Of a DNA stretch of 64,000 bases, positions 36,573 through 45,035 are shown piece after piece. Made by a program: the position numbers and the translations under genes. The stretch is from positions 21,541 to 85,540 of the forward strand of contig CAKSIH010000005.1 in assembly GCA_934462705.1 (NCBI GenBank), written 5' to 3'. This stretch comes from an uncultured Eubacteriales bacterium. GTDB taxonomy: Bacteria > Bacillota > Clostridia > Oscillospirales > Acutalibacteraceae. Each line of letters opens with the position of its first letter. Positions within the stretch are counted from its first letter, which is position 1. The notes beneath the pieces were generated by a model. It saw only the letters and a list, made by a program, of their open reading frames with translations. It had not been told where the DNA came from and made no database searches.

Positions 36573-37946
36573 TTAATGTATTTTATTATTTAAACTTTTT
36601 ATTATACTTTCAGCAGCCTTTCTTCCCATACCCATTGCCATAATAACAGTAGCTGCTCCCGTTACCAAGTCTCCTCCAGCATAAACGTTTTCTTTGCTCG
36701 TCGAAAGATTATCGCTTACAATTACACACCCCTTTTTATCAACAATTATATCATTAGAATCCATGGTTATAATTGGGTTTGGCATATTTCCAATTGCTAT
36801 TATCGCACAATCTGCGTCAATTATAAAATTGGAACCTTCCCTTTCTACCGGCCTTTTGCGCCCTGTATTATCGCTATCACAAAGTTGAATTTTCACACAC
36901 TCTGCACCAATTATTTTTCCATTTTCATCTCCTAAAAAGCGTACAGGATTAGTTAAAAGTTTAAAAATTACACCTTCATTTTTAGCATGAGCAATCTCTT
37001 CCAACCTCGCTGGCATCTCATCTTCCGACCTTCTATATACAAGGTAAACATTTTCAGCACCAAGTCGTTTGGCGGTTCTTGCTGCATCCATTGCAACATT
37101 TCCACCTCCAACAACTATTACATTTTTGTGTTCATTTATTGGTGTATCATATTCATCTTTATATGCTTGCATCAAATTTACTCTTGTTAAAAATTCGTTT
37201 GCAGAATATACCCCGCAAAGCGATTCTCCTTCTATATTCATAAATTTCGGAAGACCAGCGCCCGTAGACAAATAAACAGCATTAAAACCCTGGCAAAACA
37301 AATCATCTACGGACAAAATTTTGCCCATCACCATATTGGTTCTTATTTCTACTCCCAAACTTTTAATTTTATTAATTTCATCCCTTACTACATCTTTAGG
37401 TAGTCTAAATTTAGGAATACCATAAAGCAGGACCCCCCCCGGCTCATGTAATGCTTCAAACACAGTAACTTTTATGCCAGCTTTAGCTAGTTCCCCCGCA
37501 CAAGCTAACCCTGATGGTCCTGCTCCGATTACGGCAACTTTTTTAACATTTTCTTCATCTTTTGTAGAAATATTTTTACAAGAATTATTGATGTCTGACC
37601 TTAAATTTCTATATGTATCAGCAACATAACGCTCTAGCTTACCTATTAAAACTGGATTTTCCTTTTTTCCTCTTACACAATTTGCCTGGCACTGCTTTTC
37701 CTGAGGACAAACTCTTCCACATATTGAAGGAAAACAATTATTTTCTATAATTTTTTCATATGCCTTTTTTATATTTCCAAGTTTAATCTCAGAAATAAAT
37801 TCTGGAATCATAACGCCAACAGGACAGCCTGCAACACAAGGTTTATTTTTACAATTTAAACACCTTTCGGCTTCTTTTAAGGCTTCTTCATTAGTTAAGC
37901 ATTGCTCAACTTCCGAAAATCTATCGCTACACATATTAATCTTCAC
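36573..37946 (-). CDS. nfnB: NADH-dependent ferredoxin:NADP+ oxidoreductase, subunit B (NfnB; GltD-like)
   Basis: A 457-residue flavoprotein of the glutamate-synthase small-subunit family. The N-terminal part carries cysteine motifs for two [4Fe-4S] clusters (CLNCKNKPCVAGCPVGV and CGRVCPQEKQCQANC), then an FAD site GAGPSGLACAGELAKAG (about 142) and an NADPH site GGGNVAMDAARTAKRLG. Paired with NfnA it forms the electron-bifurcating transhydrogenase of anaerobes. Its start overlaps the nfnA stop by 11 nt, and this pairing is what favours NfnB over a free GltD. Confidence 0.92.
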   Translation of the reverse strand: MKINMCSDRFSEVEQCLTNEEALKEAERCLNCKNKPCVAGCPVGVMIPEFISEIKLGNIKKAYEKIIENNCFPSICGRVCPQEKQCQANCVRGKKENPVLIGKLERYVADTYRNLRSDINNSCKNISTKDEENVKKVAVIGAGPSGLACAGELAKAGIKVTVFEALHEPGGVLLYGIPKFRLPKDVVRDEINKIKSLGVEIRTNMVMGKILSVDDLFCQGFNAVYLSTGAGLPKFMNIEGESLCGVYSANEFLTRVNLMQAYKDEYDTPINEHKNVIVVGGGNVAMDAARTAKRLGAENVYLVYRRSEDEMPARLEEIAHAKNEGVIFKLLTNPVRFLGDENGKIIGAECVKIQLCDSDNTGRKRPVEREGSNFIIDADCAIIAIGNMPNPIITMDSNDIIVDKKGCVIVSDNLSTSKENVYAGGDLVTGAATVIMAMGMGRKAAESIIKSLNNKIH

Positions 37947-38784
37947 TCCTTTGCTTTAGCAAATTACATTCATATTCCTGCATTGATTTTCTTTCCCTAT
38001 CTTTAAACAACCCTAGTCTTAGCATAGCTTCGTCAAAATCAACTTCATGGCCATCAAAATCCGGCCCATCAACGCATGCAAACTTCATTTTTCCGCCAAC
38101 CTTAAGGCGACAGCCACCACACATTCCTGTTCCATCTATCATTATTGGATTCATACTAACAATTGTTTTTATTTTGTGTTCCTTTGTTAGCGCACAAACC
38201 GCTTTCATCATCGGGAGAGGTCCTATTGCTATAACTAAGTCATAAGCCTTGCCGCCTTCTATGTTTTCCCTTAGAGCATCCGTTACAAATCCCTTTTTAC
38301 CGTTAGATCCATCATCTGTAATGATTACGGTATTGTTGGACTTCTCCTTCATCTCTTTTTCTAAAATTATAAGGTCCTTGTTCTTAAAGCCTGCTATAAT
38401 ATCAACATTTTTCCCCTCCTCAAATAAAGCCTTTGCTTGAGGATAAGCTATCGCACAACCAGTTCCTCCTCCAATAACAGCAATACTTTTATAACCTTTT
38501 GTAAACGTTGGCTTTCCAAGGGGGCCCACAAAGTCTAGTATATAATCTCCCTTGTTTAAACTGTCTAAAAGGGCAGTAGTTTTTCCTACTACCTGATAAA
38601 TTATTGTTACAATGCCTCGAGTTCTGTCATAGTCTGCTATAGTAAGCGGTATGCGCTCTCCTGTTTCATTCACACGAAGTATAATAAATTGCCCTGCCTT
38701 TGCTTTTTGCGCAATAAGCGGAGCGTCTATTTCCATTTTTGTCATAAATTTATTAAGTCTTTCTTTTTTTAATATTAAAAACAC
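37936..38784 (-). CDS. nfnA: NADH-dependent ferredoxin:NADP+ oxidoreductase, subunit A (NfnA)
   Basis: FAD/NAD-binding subunit with a [2Fe-2S] cluster (282 aa). Domains: FAD-binding beta barrel (about 1-100; RIPLTIADYD), NAD-binding fold (IAVIGGGTGCAIAYPQAKAL), and the C-terminal cluster ligands GTGMCGGCRLKVGGKMKFACVDGP. The likely start is the GTG at 38784, 8 nt after AAGGAG; the TTG at 38802 lies before this SD. NfnAB balances NADH, NADPH and reduced ferredoxin, which indicates a strictly fermentative anaerobe. Confidence 0.92.
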   Translation of the reverse strand: MFLILKKERLNKFMTKMEIDAPLIAQKAKAGQFIILRVNETGERIPLTIADYDRTRGIVTIIYQVVGKTTALLDSLNKGDYILDFVGPLGKPTFTKGYKSIAVIGGGTGCAIAYPQAKALFEEGKNVDIIAGFKNKDLIILEKEMKEKSNNTVIITDDGSNGKKGFVTDALRENIEGGKAYDLVIAIGPLPMMKAVCALTKEHKIKTIVSMNPIMIDGTGMCGGCRLKVGGKMKFACVDGPDFDGHEVDFDEAMLRLGLFKDRERKSMQEYECNLLKQRSED

Positions 38785-38817
38785 AAAAATTTCTCCTTTC
38801 AAATATCTCCCTAACTA

Positions 38818-38847
38818 ATTATATATTTAAAATATAACTAAATTCAA
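38818..38847 (-). promoter_or_regulatory. Promoter of nfnAB
   Basis: On the minus strand: TTGAAT (38847-38842), 18-nt spacer, perfect TATAAT (38823-38818). Confidence 0.65.
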
Positions 38848-38887
38848 GAAAAACAAAATAAATTATCAGAAAAAATTAAATATAATC

Positions 38888-38917
38888 TTGACAAGCAATG
38901 ATAATTTTTGATAAAAT
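38888..38917 (+). promoter_or_regulatory. Promoter of the secreted toxin-like gene
   Basis: Perfect TTGACA (38888-38893), 18-nt spacer, TAAAAT (38912-38917). The start codon is 25 nt downstream. Confidence 0.7.
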
Positions 38918-38941
38918 AAAACAAAAAAGAAGGTGTTTATC

Positions 38942-39712
38942 TTGATTAAATGTGGTTTATTTAAAAAGATTATCGCAATTTCTCTAAGCTTTACAATTTG
39001 TTTCCCTTTTGTTTTGGTAAATGATGTTAAATCTTCTGCCGATACTGCACTGCCCTCAAATATATCTGTTTATGGAGGCTCCTACAACTCTATTCGAGCT
39101 CAAACTTATGACCATCAAAAATTTGAGGTACATCATTTACTATCGCGTTCCGCTTTAAGTTCATTTGGTAAATATGTTTTTAGTGTATACGGAAAATCTA
39201 TTCAAAATGAGTTTCTTGAAAATTCAAATCAAACTTGGGCTCCATCAATATTGCTGACAAAAGAAGACCACTTAAAGACTTTAAGTAAATCTAAAACAGG
39301 GTACGACTTTAGCCTACTTTATATTTCAGAACAAGCCTTTCAAATGATTCAATATGGCTCCTTTTTAGAATTGTTGTTAAACGAACTTTCATATATACAA
39401 AAATATATTAACACAGATGGGAAATATGATAAAGGTATAAAGCAAGTCTATGACTATATAAAATCAATGAATATTAAGCTATATAAAAACAAGTTGTCAT
39501 TTTACCCACTAGGAAATGGAAATGACTGTCCAAGATTTGATTATATCATACCAAAACAAAGTATTTTTGGTTTAAATATGGTTTCTTCACTTCCTGCACT
39601 TGACCCTTTCTCTCCCAAAGATGCTGATGTGCAAACTGATAATTTTGATTCTTCGGCCAAAAGTGTAGATAAGTCTGTTCAAGCAGAATCCACTACAGTA
39701 AATACTTTATAA
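38942..39712 (+). CDS. Secreted protein with HNH/AHH-like toxin domain
   Basis: A 256-residue exported protein. A Sec signal peptide (FKKIIAISLSFTICFPFVLV, cleavage near SSA) is followed by a domain with FEVHHLLSRSAL (about 60), WAPSILLTKEDHLKTLSKS (about 100), then the helical region YISEQAFQMIQYGSFLELLLNEL and KYDKGIKQVYDYI. This His-His / D-H-x-x-T arrangement resembles the nuclease-like C-terminal domains of polymorphic toxins. The last ~50 residues are a Ser/Asp-rich tail. A TTG start at 38942 fits AAGAAGG (8-nt spacing); GTG 38933 is an alternative. No immunity-like gene is next to it. Toxin activity is inference. Confidence 0.6.
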   Translation: MIKCGLFKKIIAISLSFTICFPFVLVNDVKSSADTALPSNISVYGGSYNSIRAQTYDHQKFEVHHLLSRSALSSFGKYVFSVYGKSIQNEFLENSNQTWAPSILLTKEDHLKTLSKSKTGYDFSLLYISEQAFQMIQYGSFLELLLNELSYIQKYINTDGKYDKGIKQVYDYIKSMNIKLYKNKLSFYPLGNGNDCPRFDYIIPKQSIFGLNMVSSLPALDPFSPKDADVQTDNFDSSAKSVDKSVQAESTTVNTL

Positions 39713-39760
39713 TGATTGTACGCTCAAAAAACCGTTATAATAGCCTTTTTATTTAATAAT

Positions 39761-39812
39761 CAAGGCACTCCGCACGCCCTATCTTAATATTAAGCATAGG
39801 CAGTGTTCCTTG
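39761..39812. other. Large imperfect inverted repeat downstream of the toxin-like gene
   Basis: CAAGG (39761-39765) pairs with CCTTG (39808-39812), CACT with AGTG, GCCTAT-type arm 39777-39782 with ATAGGC (39796-39801), capped by the palindrome CTTAATATTAAG (39783-39794). It lies 49 nt after the stop of the secreted toxin-like gene. It could be a terminator without a good T run, or another RNA structure. The rest of 39713-40024 shows nothing recognisable except AT-rich sequence. Confidence 0.4.
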
Positions 39813-40024
39813 TTATATATTTTCAAACAACTATCTAAAAAAATGTTTCTTGCATTAATACATCTCAACAAAATAAACAATTTAATTTATTTTTAATTTT
39901 TCACAATAACATTTCTCAGTTAATGCAAAAAGTATGATTTTTTACAAAATAAATTTTGAGGCTTGATTTTTAATAAGGCTGTGTTATAATAAAATAGTTG
40001 TTAAAATAAATCAAGCTTTCAAGT

Positions 40025-40117
40025 GGAGAGGTGTCCGAGTTGGTCGAAGGAGCACGATTGGAAATCGTGTAAACCGTTAATCCGGTTTCTGGGGTTCGAA
40101 TCCCCATCTCTCCGCCA
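40025..40117 (+). tRNA. tRNA-Ser (anticodon GGA)
   Basis: A complete class II tRNA: acceptor stem GGAGAGG / TCTCTCC, anticodon stem CACGA / TCGTG with loop TTGGAAA (anticodon GGA, reads UCC and UCU), a long variable arm, T arm GGGGTTCGAATCCCC, discriminator G and an encoded CCA end. Confidence 0.97.
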
Positions 40118-40144
40118 ATAGTACATTTAACTCAAAATTGATTA

Positions 40145-41110
40145 GTGTCGGTTTTGGGTTATTTTATTTCTGAGGAAGAAGGGATTATTATAAAAGATTA
40201 TGTTTGTGTTATAGGTGGAGCTAATTTAGACATTTGTGCTACACCATATAATAATTTAATAGCGGAGGATTCTAACCCTGGGAAAATTAAAACATCCTTT
40301 GGCGGTGTAGGTAGAAATATTGCAGAAAACCTTACAAAACTTGGCATACAAGTTGAGCTTATAACCGCAATAGCTGATGATTTGCATTCCGAAAATTTAA
40401 TTTTGGATTGTAAGAAAAAAAATATTGGTATTAGTAATTCTTTATATTTAAGTGAAAGCAAAACATCCACATATATATGCATAAATAATGAAAATGGAAA
40501 CATGAACGTGGCTGTATCTGATATGGATATAATGGAACAAATTACCCCTTCATTTTTAAACACCAAAATGGATGTAATAAATAATGCTAAAGCTTGCGTT
40601 GTGGATGCTAATATTCCTGAAAAAACCTTGCATTACCTACTCGATGCTTGCAATGTGCCTATATTTTTAGATACTGTATCTGTCAATAAATGTCAAAAAT
40701 TAAAGAATAAACTTAGCAGCGTTCATACAATAAAGCCTAATTTAGCAGAAGCTGAATTATTGTCTGTAATGAAAATAAAAAACACACAAAACTTAAGGAA
40801 AGCCGCTTATGCATTCTTTGAACAAGGTATAAAACAAATATTTATTTCAATGGCAAGCAGTGGGGTATTTTATTCAGACGGTAAAGAATTCGGTATCCTT
40901 CCTTGCATACGAAAAAACGTTATAAATACAAACGGTGCTGGGGATTGTTTTACTGCTGCATTAGTTTATGCTTTTTTAAATAATATGACCTTGAAAGACA
41001 CTGCAAAATTTGCACAAGCTGCTGCGGCAATTTGTGTAACATCAGAATTAGCTGTTAGTGAAAAGCTTTCACTTGAAAGAATTAATTTATTACTTAATAC
41101 GGAGGAGTAA
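40145..41110 (+). CDS. psuK: PfkB-family carbohydrate kinase, probable pseudouridine kinase
   Basis: Phosphorylates pseudouridine at the 5' position (inferred from pairing with psuG). PfkB signatures: VCVIGGANLDICATP, SFGGVGRNIAENLTKLG near the N-terminus and NTNGAGDCFTAALVYA with the catalytic Asp (about 265). The start is unclear: GTG 40145 and TTG 40154 have no Shine-Dalgarno, while a strong purine stretch GAGGAAGAAGGG (40172-40183) precedes ATT/ATA codons at 40184-40192, just where the family N-terminus begins. psuG follows after 2 nt. Confidence 0.88.
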   Translation: MSVLGYFISEEEGIIIKDYVCVIGGANLDICATPYNNLIAEDSNPGKIKTSFGGVGRNIAENLTKLGIQVELITAIADDLHSENLILDCKKKNIGISNSLYLSESKTSTYICINNENGNMNVAVSDMDIMEQITPSFLNTKMDVINNAKACVVDANIPEKTLHYLLDACNVPIFLDTVSVNKCQKLKNKLSSVHTIKPNLAEAELLSVMKIKNTQNLRKAAYAFFEQGIKQIFISMASSGVFYSDGKEFGILPCIRKNVINTNGAGDCFTAALVYAFLNNMTLKDTAKFAQAAAAICVTSELAVSEKLSLERINLLLNTEE

Positions 41111-41112
41111 AA

Positions 41113-42030
41113 ATGTTTTTAAACCCATTTATTTCAATATCAAACGAAGTAAAAAAAGCTCTTGATGAAAATAAACCAGTTGTAGCATTGGAGTCCACCA
41201 TAATTTCTCACGGTATGCCTTATCCTAAAAATGTTGAAACAGCGTTAAACGTTGAAAAAATAGTGCGTGAAAATGGAGCCGTCCCTGCTACTATTGCCAT
41301 AATAAACGGTGTTCCTACGGTTGGAATATCAAAAGAGCAAATAGACTACCTTGGAAAAAAGGGTTTGTCTGTTCCAAAAGCCAGCAGACGTGATATTCCT
41401 GTTTTAATGGCACAAAAAAAGGACGGTGCAACAACTGTTGCTGCTACTATGATAATTGCTAACTTAGCTGGCATAAAAGTATTTGCAACAGGCGGAATAG
41501 GTGGAGTTCATCGTGGTGCTGAAAAAACTATGGATATATCCGCAGATCTTGAAGAGCTCGCACAAACAGACGTTACTGTTGTCTGTGCTGGAGCAAAATC
41601 AATTTTAGATTTGGGGCTGACTTTGGAATACCTAGAAACGAAAGGTGTACCTGTTATAGGGTACAAAACTGACACCCTTCCCGCTTTTTACACAAGAAAC
41701 AGTAAATTTAAAGTAAACTTCAGAATGGATAGTGCTAAAGACATTGCTAAAGTTATCATGTGTAAATCAGATTTAAAACTTTCAGGTGGAATTATCGTAG
41801 CAAACCCCATTCCTGAGGAATTTGCTATGGACGAAAATTATATTTCGGAAAATATTGAATGTGCCCTAAAGGAAGCAAATGATCTTGGTATTAAAGGCAA
41901 GGATATTACTCCATTTCTGCTTGATAAGATACAAAAGCTGACTAAAGGTCAAAGCCTTGAAGCTAATATACAGCTGGTTTACAACAATGTAAAACTAGGG
42001 GCTGTAATCGCTTCTGAATTATGTAAATAA
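41113..42030 (+). CDS. psuG: Pseudouridine-5'-phosphate glycosidase
   Basis: Cleaves pseudouridine-5'-phosphate to uracil and ribose-5-phosphate. At 305 aa it has the usual length and intact signatures VALESTIISHGMPYP, the catalytic Lys region ASRRDIPVLMAQKKDGATTVAATM, FATGGIGGVHRGAE (Mn site) and VPVIGYKTDTLPAFY. GGAGGAG precedes the ATG. With psuK it forms the pseudouridine salvage pair, useful for recycling RNA from turnover or from a host. Confidence 0.96.
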   Translation: MFLNPFISISNEVKKALDENKPVVALESTIISHGMPYPKNVETALNVEKIVRENGAVPATIAIINGVPTVGISKEQIDYLGKKGLSVPKASRRDIPVLMAQKKDGATTVAATMIIANLAGIKVFATGGIGGVHRGAEKTMDISADLEELAQTDVTVVCAGAKSILDLGLTLEYLETKGVPVIGYKTDTLPAFYTRNSKFKVNFRMDSAKDIAKVIMCKSDLKLSGGIIVANPIPEEFAMDENYISENIECALKEANDLGIKGKDITPFLLDKIQKLTKGQSLEANIQLVYNNVKLGAVIASELCK

Positions 42031-42060
42031 AAAGAGTTGACTTAAAAGTCAGCTCTTTTT
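42030..42060. terminator. Bidirectional terminator between psuG and the CmpB-like gene
   Basis: AAAAAGAGTTGACTT pairs with AGTCAGCTCTTTTT (one mismatch) across a 3-nt loop. It begins at the psuG stop and overlaps the 3' end of the convergent gene. Confidence 0.8.
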
Positions 42061-42804
42061 ATCATTGTTTATATGTTTATTGTCTTTACTTATTTTGTTT
42101 TCATAATATTTATTTAAGTAATCTATAATTGGCATCTTAGAATTCATAGCAAAAATAAACTTAACTTTTTCATAGCCTTTTTCCCTGCTTTCTATAATGT
42201 GATTTTTCAGTTCCTCATATTTTATAATAACGCCATTTGTATTTGCAAATTTCTTTATTTTAGATAAAATATGATCTGAGTATACAAGGTCAACAATGAA
42301 AACACCAAAAAATAATCCTATAAAAAATGAAAAAGCAAGATTCTGAGAAAGCCACTTAAGTGCATTTAAAATTCTAGGATGAACAAAATAATAATACACT
42401 GCACCCGATATAACCCACAGCAATGAAAATTGAGGGCATATTATCCCTTGAATATTCCACTTTTTGTCGGAATAATCCCATAGCTTTACTTTCATCCCTT
42501 TTATAAATATAATTCCTGAGACATACTCAATTACAGTCATAATAACGCCCATTGATATAAACAGGAGTAATTTACTATTGCTGCAAAATTTGAAAAGAGG
42601 AGCGTTTTCAAAAATTGATAAAAGAAACAAAATACATACACCAAAACCGTAAAGTGGAAGATATGGCCCCAGCAAAAACCCCGGATTTACCCATTTATGA
42701 TGTGGATTCGATTTAGAAAAAAATTTACGAAATACAACCTCTAAGCACCAACCAATCATGCTTCCAATAAAAAACAAAAATGCTAATATAAGAAAAAAAT
42801 TCAT
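42049..42804 (-). CDS. Membrane protein of the CmpB-like (putative ABC transporter permease) family
   Basis: A 251-residue integral membrane protein with about six hydrophobic segments. I recognise the PF06541-type pattern: GWCLEVVFRKFF, NPGFLLGPYLPLYGFGV, EYVSGIIFIKGMKVKLWDYSDKKWNIQGIICPQFSLLWVISG. The family is called a putative ABC-transporter permease, but function is not established. A positively charged cytosolic tail (about 185-251) follows the last helix. AAGGAAA-type SD precedes the ATG. It lies 20 nt after the TetR gene on the same strand, so they are probably cotranscribed. Confidence 0.8.
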   Translation of the reverse strand: MNFFLILAFLFFIGSMIGWCLEVVFRKFFSKSNPHHKWVNPGFLLGPYLPLYGFGVCILFLLSIFENAPLFKFCSNSKLLLFISMGVIMTVIEYVSGIIFIKGMKVKLWDYSDKKWNIQGIICPQFSLLWVISGAVYYYFVHPRILNALKWLSQNLAFSFFIGLFFGVFIVDLVYSDHILSKIKKFANTNGVIIKYEELKNHIIESREKGYEKVKFIFAMNSKMPIIDYLNKYYENKISKDNKHINNDKKS

Positions 42805-42823
42805 GATTCTTCGTTTCCTTTAT

Positions 42824-43414
42824 TTAAATATTAAATGTCAAAATTTTTGATTTAAAAATATCCTTGACAATTTCTTGGAGCTCTCCTCTCACCTGTTCTA
42901 ATGAACTTTTTTCGGCGCGGCTTTCATTTAAAAAGCCCCAAAGACCATAGCATAAAAAACCTGATATTTTTTTAGGTGAATATTTAAATATTTCTTCGTT
43001 GTGTTTTTGGATATGAAACTCAACATATTGTAAGGCATACTTGTAAAACGAAAAATTTAAGTAGGGGCTTTCACTAGCTACTGTATGTGAAAAAAAGCGA
43101 ATTTGACCATAATACATATTTAAAATACAATCCATTAAATTACAATACCTAAGAGTGAAATCATTTCCAGGATTATTTTCCTTTTGTAACCTATAATAAT
43201 CATCTTTCGCTATTTGAATCATATCATTAAATATGTCATCCGCAAGCTCATATTTATCACTATAATGCGTGTAAAAAGTTACCCTGCTTGTATCCGAAGC
43301 ATCACAAATTTCCTTAACTGAGATTTGCTCAAATGGTTTTTTATCAAGAATTGAAATAAGTGTTTCTTTTAAAATTTTTTTCGTTTTTCTTATCCTTTTA
43401 TCTTCACTGTTCAT
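42824..43414 (-). CDS. TetR/AcrR family transcriptional regulator
   Basis: A 196-residue repressor-type protein. The N-terminal helix-turn-helix region is RIRKTKKILKETLISILDKKPFEQISVKEICDASDTSRVTFYTHYSDKYELADDI (residues ~5-60); the C-terminal ligand domain belongs to the TetR_C_33-like type and is not further assignable. The frame is open to 43426, but the ATG at 43414 is better spaced from AAAGGA. It is divergent from the DegV gene, so this shared 160-bp region may be its operator. Confidence 0.9.
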   Translation of the reverse strand: MNSEDKRIRKTKKILKETLISILDKKPFEQISVKEICDASDTSRVTFYTHYSDKYELADDIFNDMIQIAKDDYYRLQKENNPGNDFTLRYCNLMDCILNMYYGQIRFFSHTVASESPYLNFSFYKYALQYVEFHIQKHNEEIFKYSPKKISGFLCYGLWGFLNESRAEKSSLEQVRGELQEIVKDIFKSKILTFNI

Positions 43415-43469
43415 AACCTTACACATCCTTTAAACTGTACAATTAATTTACATAGTAGAATATTTGTTA

Positions 43470-43498
43470 TTGCACAGGGCACTACGATTTGCTATAAT
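43470..43498 (+). promoter_or_regulatory. Promoter of the first degV gene
   Basis: TTGCAC (43470-43475), 17-nt spacer, perfect TATAAT (43493-43498), in the region shared with the divergent TetR gene. Confidence 0.65.
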
Positions 43499-43573
43499 TC
43501 TCTTAACACAGTTATTATAATGTCTGTATAGATATTTGTCAATGTGTAAAAATAAATGCAACAAGGTGATTTC

Positions 43574-44461
43574 ATGGATAATTTTATTTTAAGCTGCTGC
43601 TCAACAGCTGACTTATCAGAAGAACATTTTAAAAAAATGGGGGTTTCATATATTTGTTTTCACTTTTCGTTAAATGGAAAACAATATCGAGATGATCTAG
43701 GTAAGTCTTTTCCATTTAATGAATTTTATAAAGAGATCGAAAATGGCGCTGAAGTAAAGACATCTCAAGTAACCGTCGGAGAATACATAGATTACTTTAC
43801 TCCTTTTCTTGAGTCCGGTAATGATATATTACATATATGCTTTTCTTCGGGATTATCAGGTTCATACAACTCTGCAGTAATTGCAAAAAACACATTGCAG
43901 GAACAATTTCCTAACAGAAAAATATATATAGTAGATTCACTTGCAGCCTCTTCCGGATATGGTTTACTAATGGATAAACTAGCAAATTTAAAAAATTCCG
44001 GTTATAGCATTGAAGAGCTTTATAAGTTTGCAAACGAGCACAAACTTGAAGTGCACCACTGGTTTTTTACTACTGATCTTAGCCAATATATTAAAGGCGG
44101 TCGTATATCAAAAGCGTCTGGTTTTGTTGGTACACTTCTAAAAATTTGTCCATTACTTAATGTAGATTACAATGGCAAATTAATCCCAAGATTTAAAGTG
44201 CGCACAAAAGATCGGGTTATAAAAGAAATTGTAAGCAAAATGGAGCAAAACGCAGTCGATGGAGTAAATTACTCTGGTAAGTGCTATATTTCTCAATCAG
44301 CATGTTACGATGATGCTAAGGCCGTAGCTGATTTAGTTGAAAGTTGCTTTAAAAATATTGAAGGAAAGGTAGAAATAAATAATATCGGAACCACAGTTGG
44401 AAGTCATTGCGGTCCTGGAACCGTTGCTTTATTTTTCTGGGGAAACAAGCGCAATGATTAA
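43574..44461 (+). CDS. DegV family fatty-acid-binding protein
   Basis: A 295-residue DegV (FakB-type) protein; such proteins hold a fatty acid for phosphorylation by FakA or carry it in the cytosol. Seen: CCSTADLSEEHFKKMGV at the N-terminus, KTSQVTVGEYIDYF, HICFSSGLSGSYNSA, IYIVDSLAASSGYGLLMDKL, IKGGRISKASGFVGTLLKICPLL, and the C-terminal GTTVGSHCGPGTVALFFWG. AAGGTG precedes the ATG at 43574; the upstream in-frame ATG at 43556 has no SD. It overlaps the next gene by 8 nt. No fakA is in the window. Confidence 0.93.
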   Translation: MDNFILSCCSTADLSEEHFKKMGVSYICFHFSLNGKQYRDDLGKSFPFNEFYKEIENGAEVKTSQVTVGEYIDYFTPFLESGNDILHICFSSGLSGSYNSAVIAKNTLQEQFPNRKIYIVDSLAASSGYGLLMDKLANLKNSGYSIEELYKFANEHKLEVHHWFFTTDLSQYIKGGRISKASGFVGTLLKICPLLNVDYNGKLIPRFKVRTKDRVIKEIVSKMEQNAVDGVNYSGKCYISQSACYDDAKAVADLVESCFKNIEGKVEINNIGTTVGSHCGPGTVALFFWGNKRND

Positions 44462-45035
44462 TAAAAATAAAATAGCAAAAACTATTCGGGTTGTAACAGT
44501 TCCTCCAATAATGGTTTTATTATTATTTTTAATATTGTTTGTATTTAGGAGAAACATCTTTAATAATGTATTTGATTTAATATTATCAATACTTTGTTTT
44601 GCTGTTATCCCTACAGTTGCCTACCCATTACAAAAATTGATCAGTAAAAACCAAAATACTGCTCGAGAAGTGCAGCGTAATCTTGCTTTTGTTTTTAGTT
44701 TTTCGGGCTATTTATTTGCTGTATTATATGGTTTTTTTACTCACATTAGTCGTGAACTGTCCTTAATTTACCATGGATATTTTATTTCTGTCCTTATTTT
44801 AATACTTTCAAATACATTGCTAAAAATAAAAGCAAGTGGTCATGGCTGTAGTATTACAGGTACATTAATATATTTAATCTATTTTATGGGATATGAATTC
44901 ATTCTGCCATGTGCCATCTTGTTTTTCTTAGTCTACTGGTCATCAATAAAATTAAAACGTCACACATTTTATGAACTGACTTCAGGTTGTATGATTGCTC
45001 TTATTTCATTTTTATTAAGTATAAATATTTCATGA
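44454..45035 (+). CDS. PAP2-superfamily-like membrane protein
   Basis: A 193-residue integral membrane protein with about six hydrophobic segments. KIKASGHGCSITGTL (about 125-140) resembles the second phosphatase motif (SGH) of membrane PAP2 phosphatases, but the first motif (KxxxxxxRP) and a convincing third motif are not seen. It may thus be an inactive relative. Its start overlaps the degV stop, and this pairing of degV with a PAP2-like gene is known to me from other Clostridia. A longer frame opens at 44397 within degV and is unlikely. Confidence 0.6.
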   Translation: MINKNKIAKTIRVVTVPPIMVLLLFLILFVFRRNIFNNVFDLILSILCFAVIPTVAYPLQKLISKNQNTAREVQRNLAFVFSFSGYLFAVLYGFFTHISRELSLIYHGYFISVLILILSNTLLKIKASGHGCSITGTLIYLIYFMGYEFILPCAILFFLVYWSSIKLKRHTFYELTSGCMIALISFLLSINIS

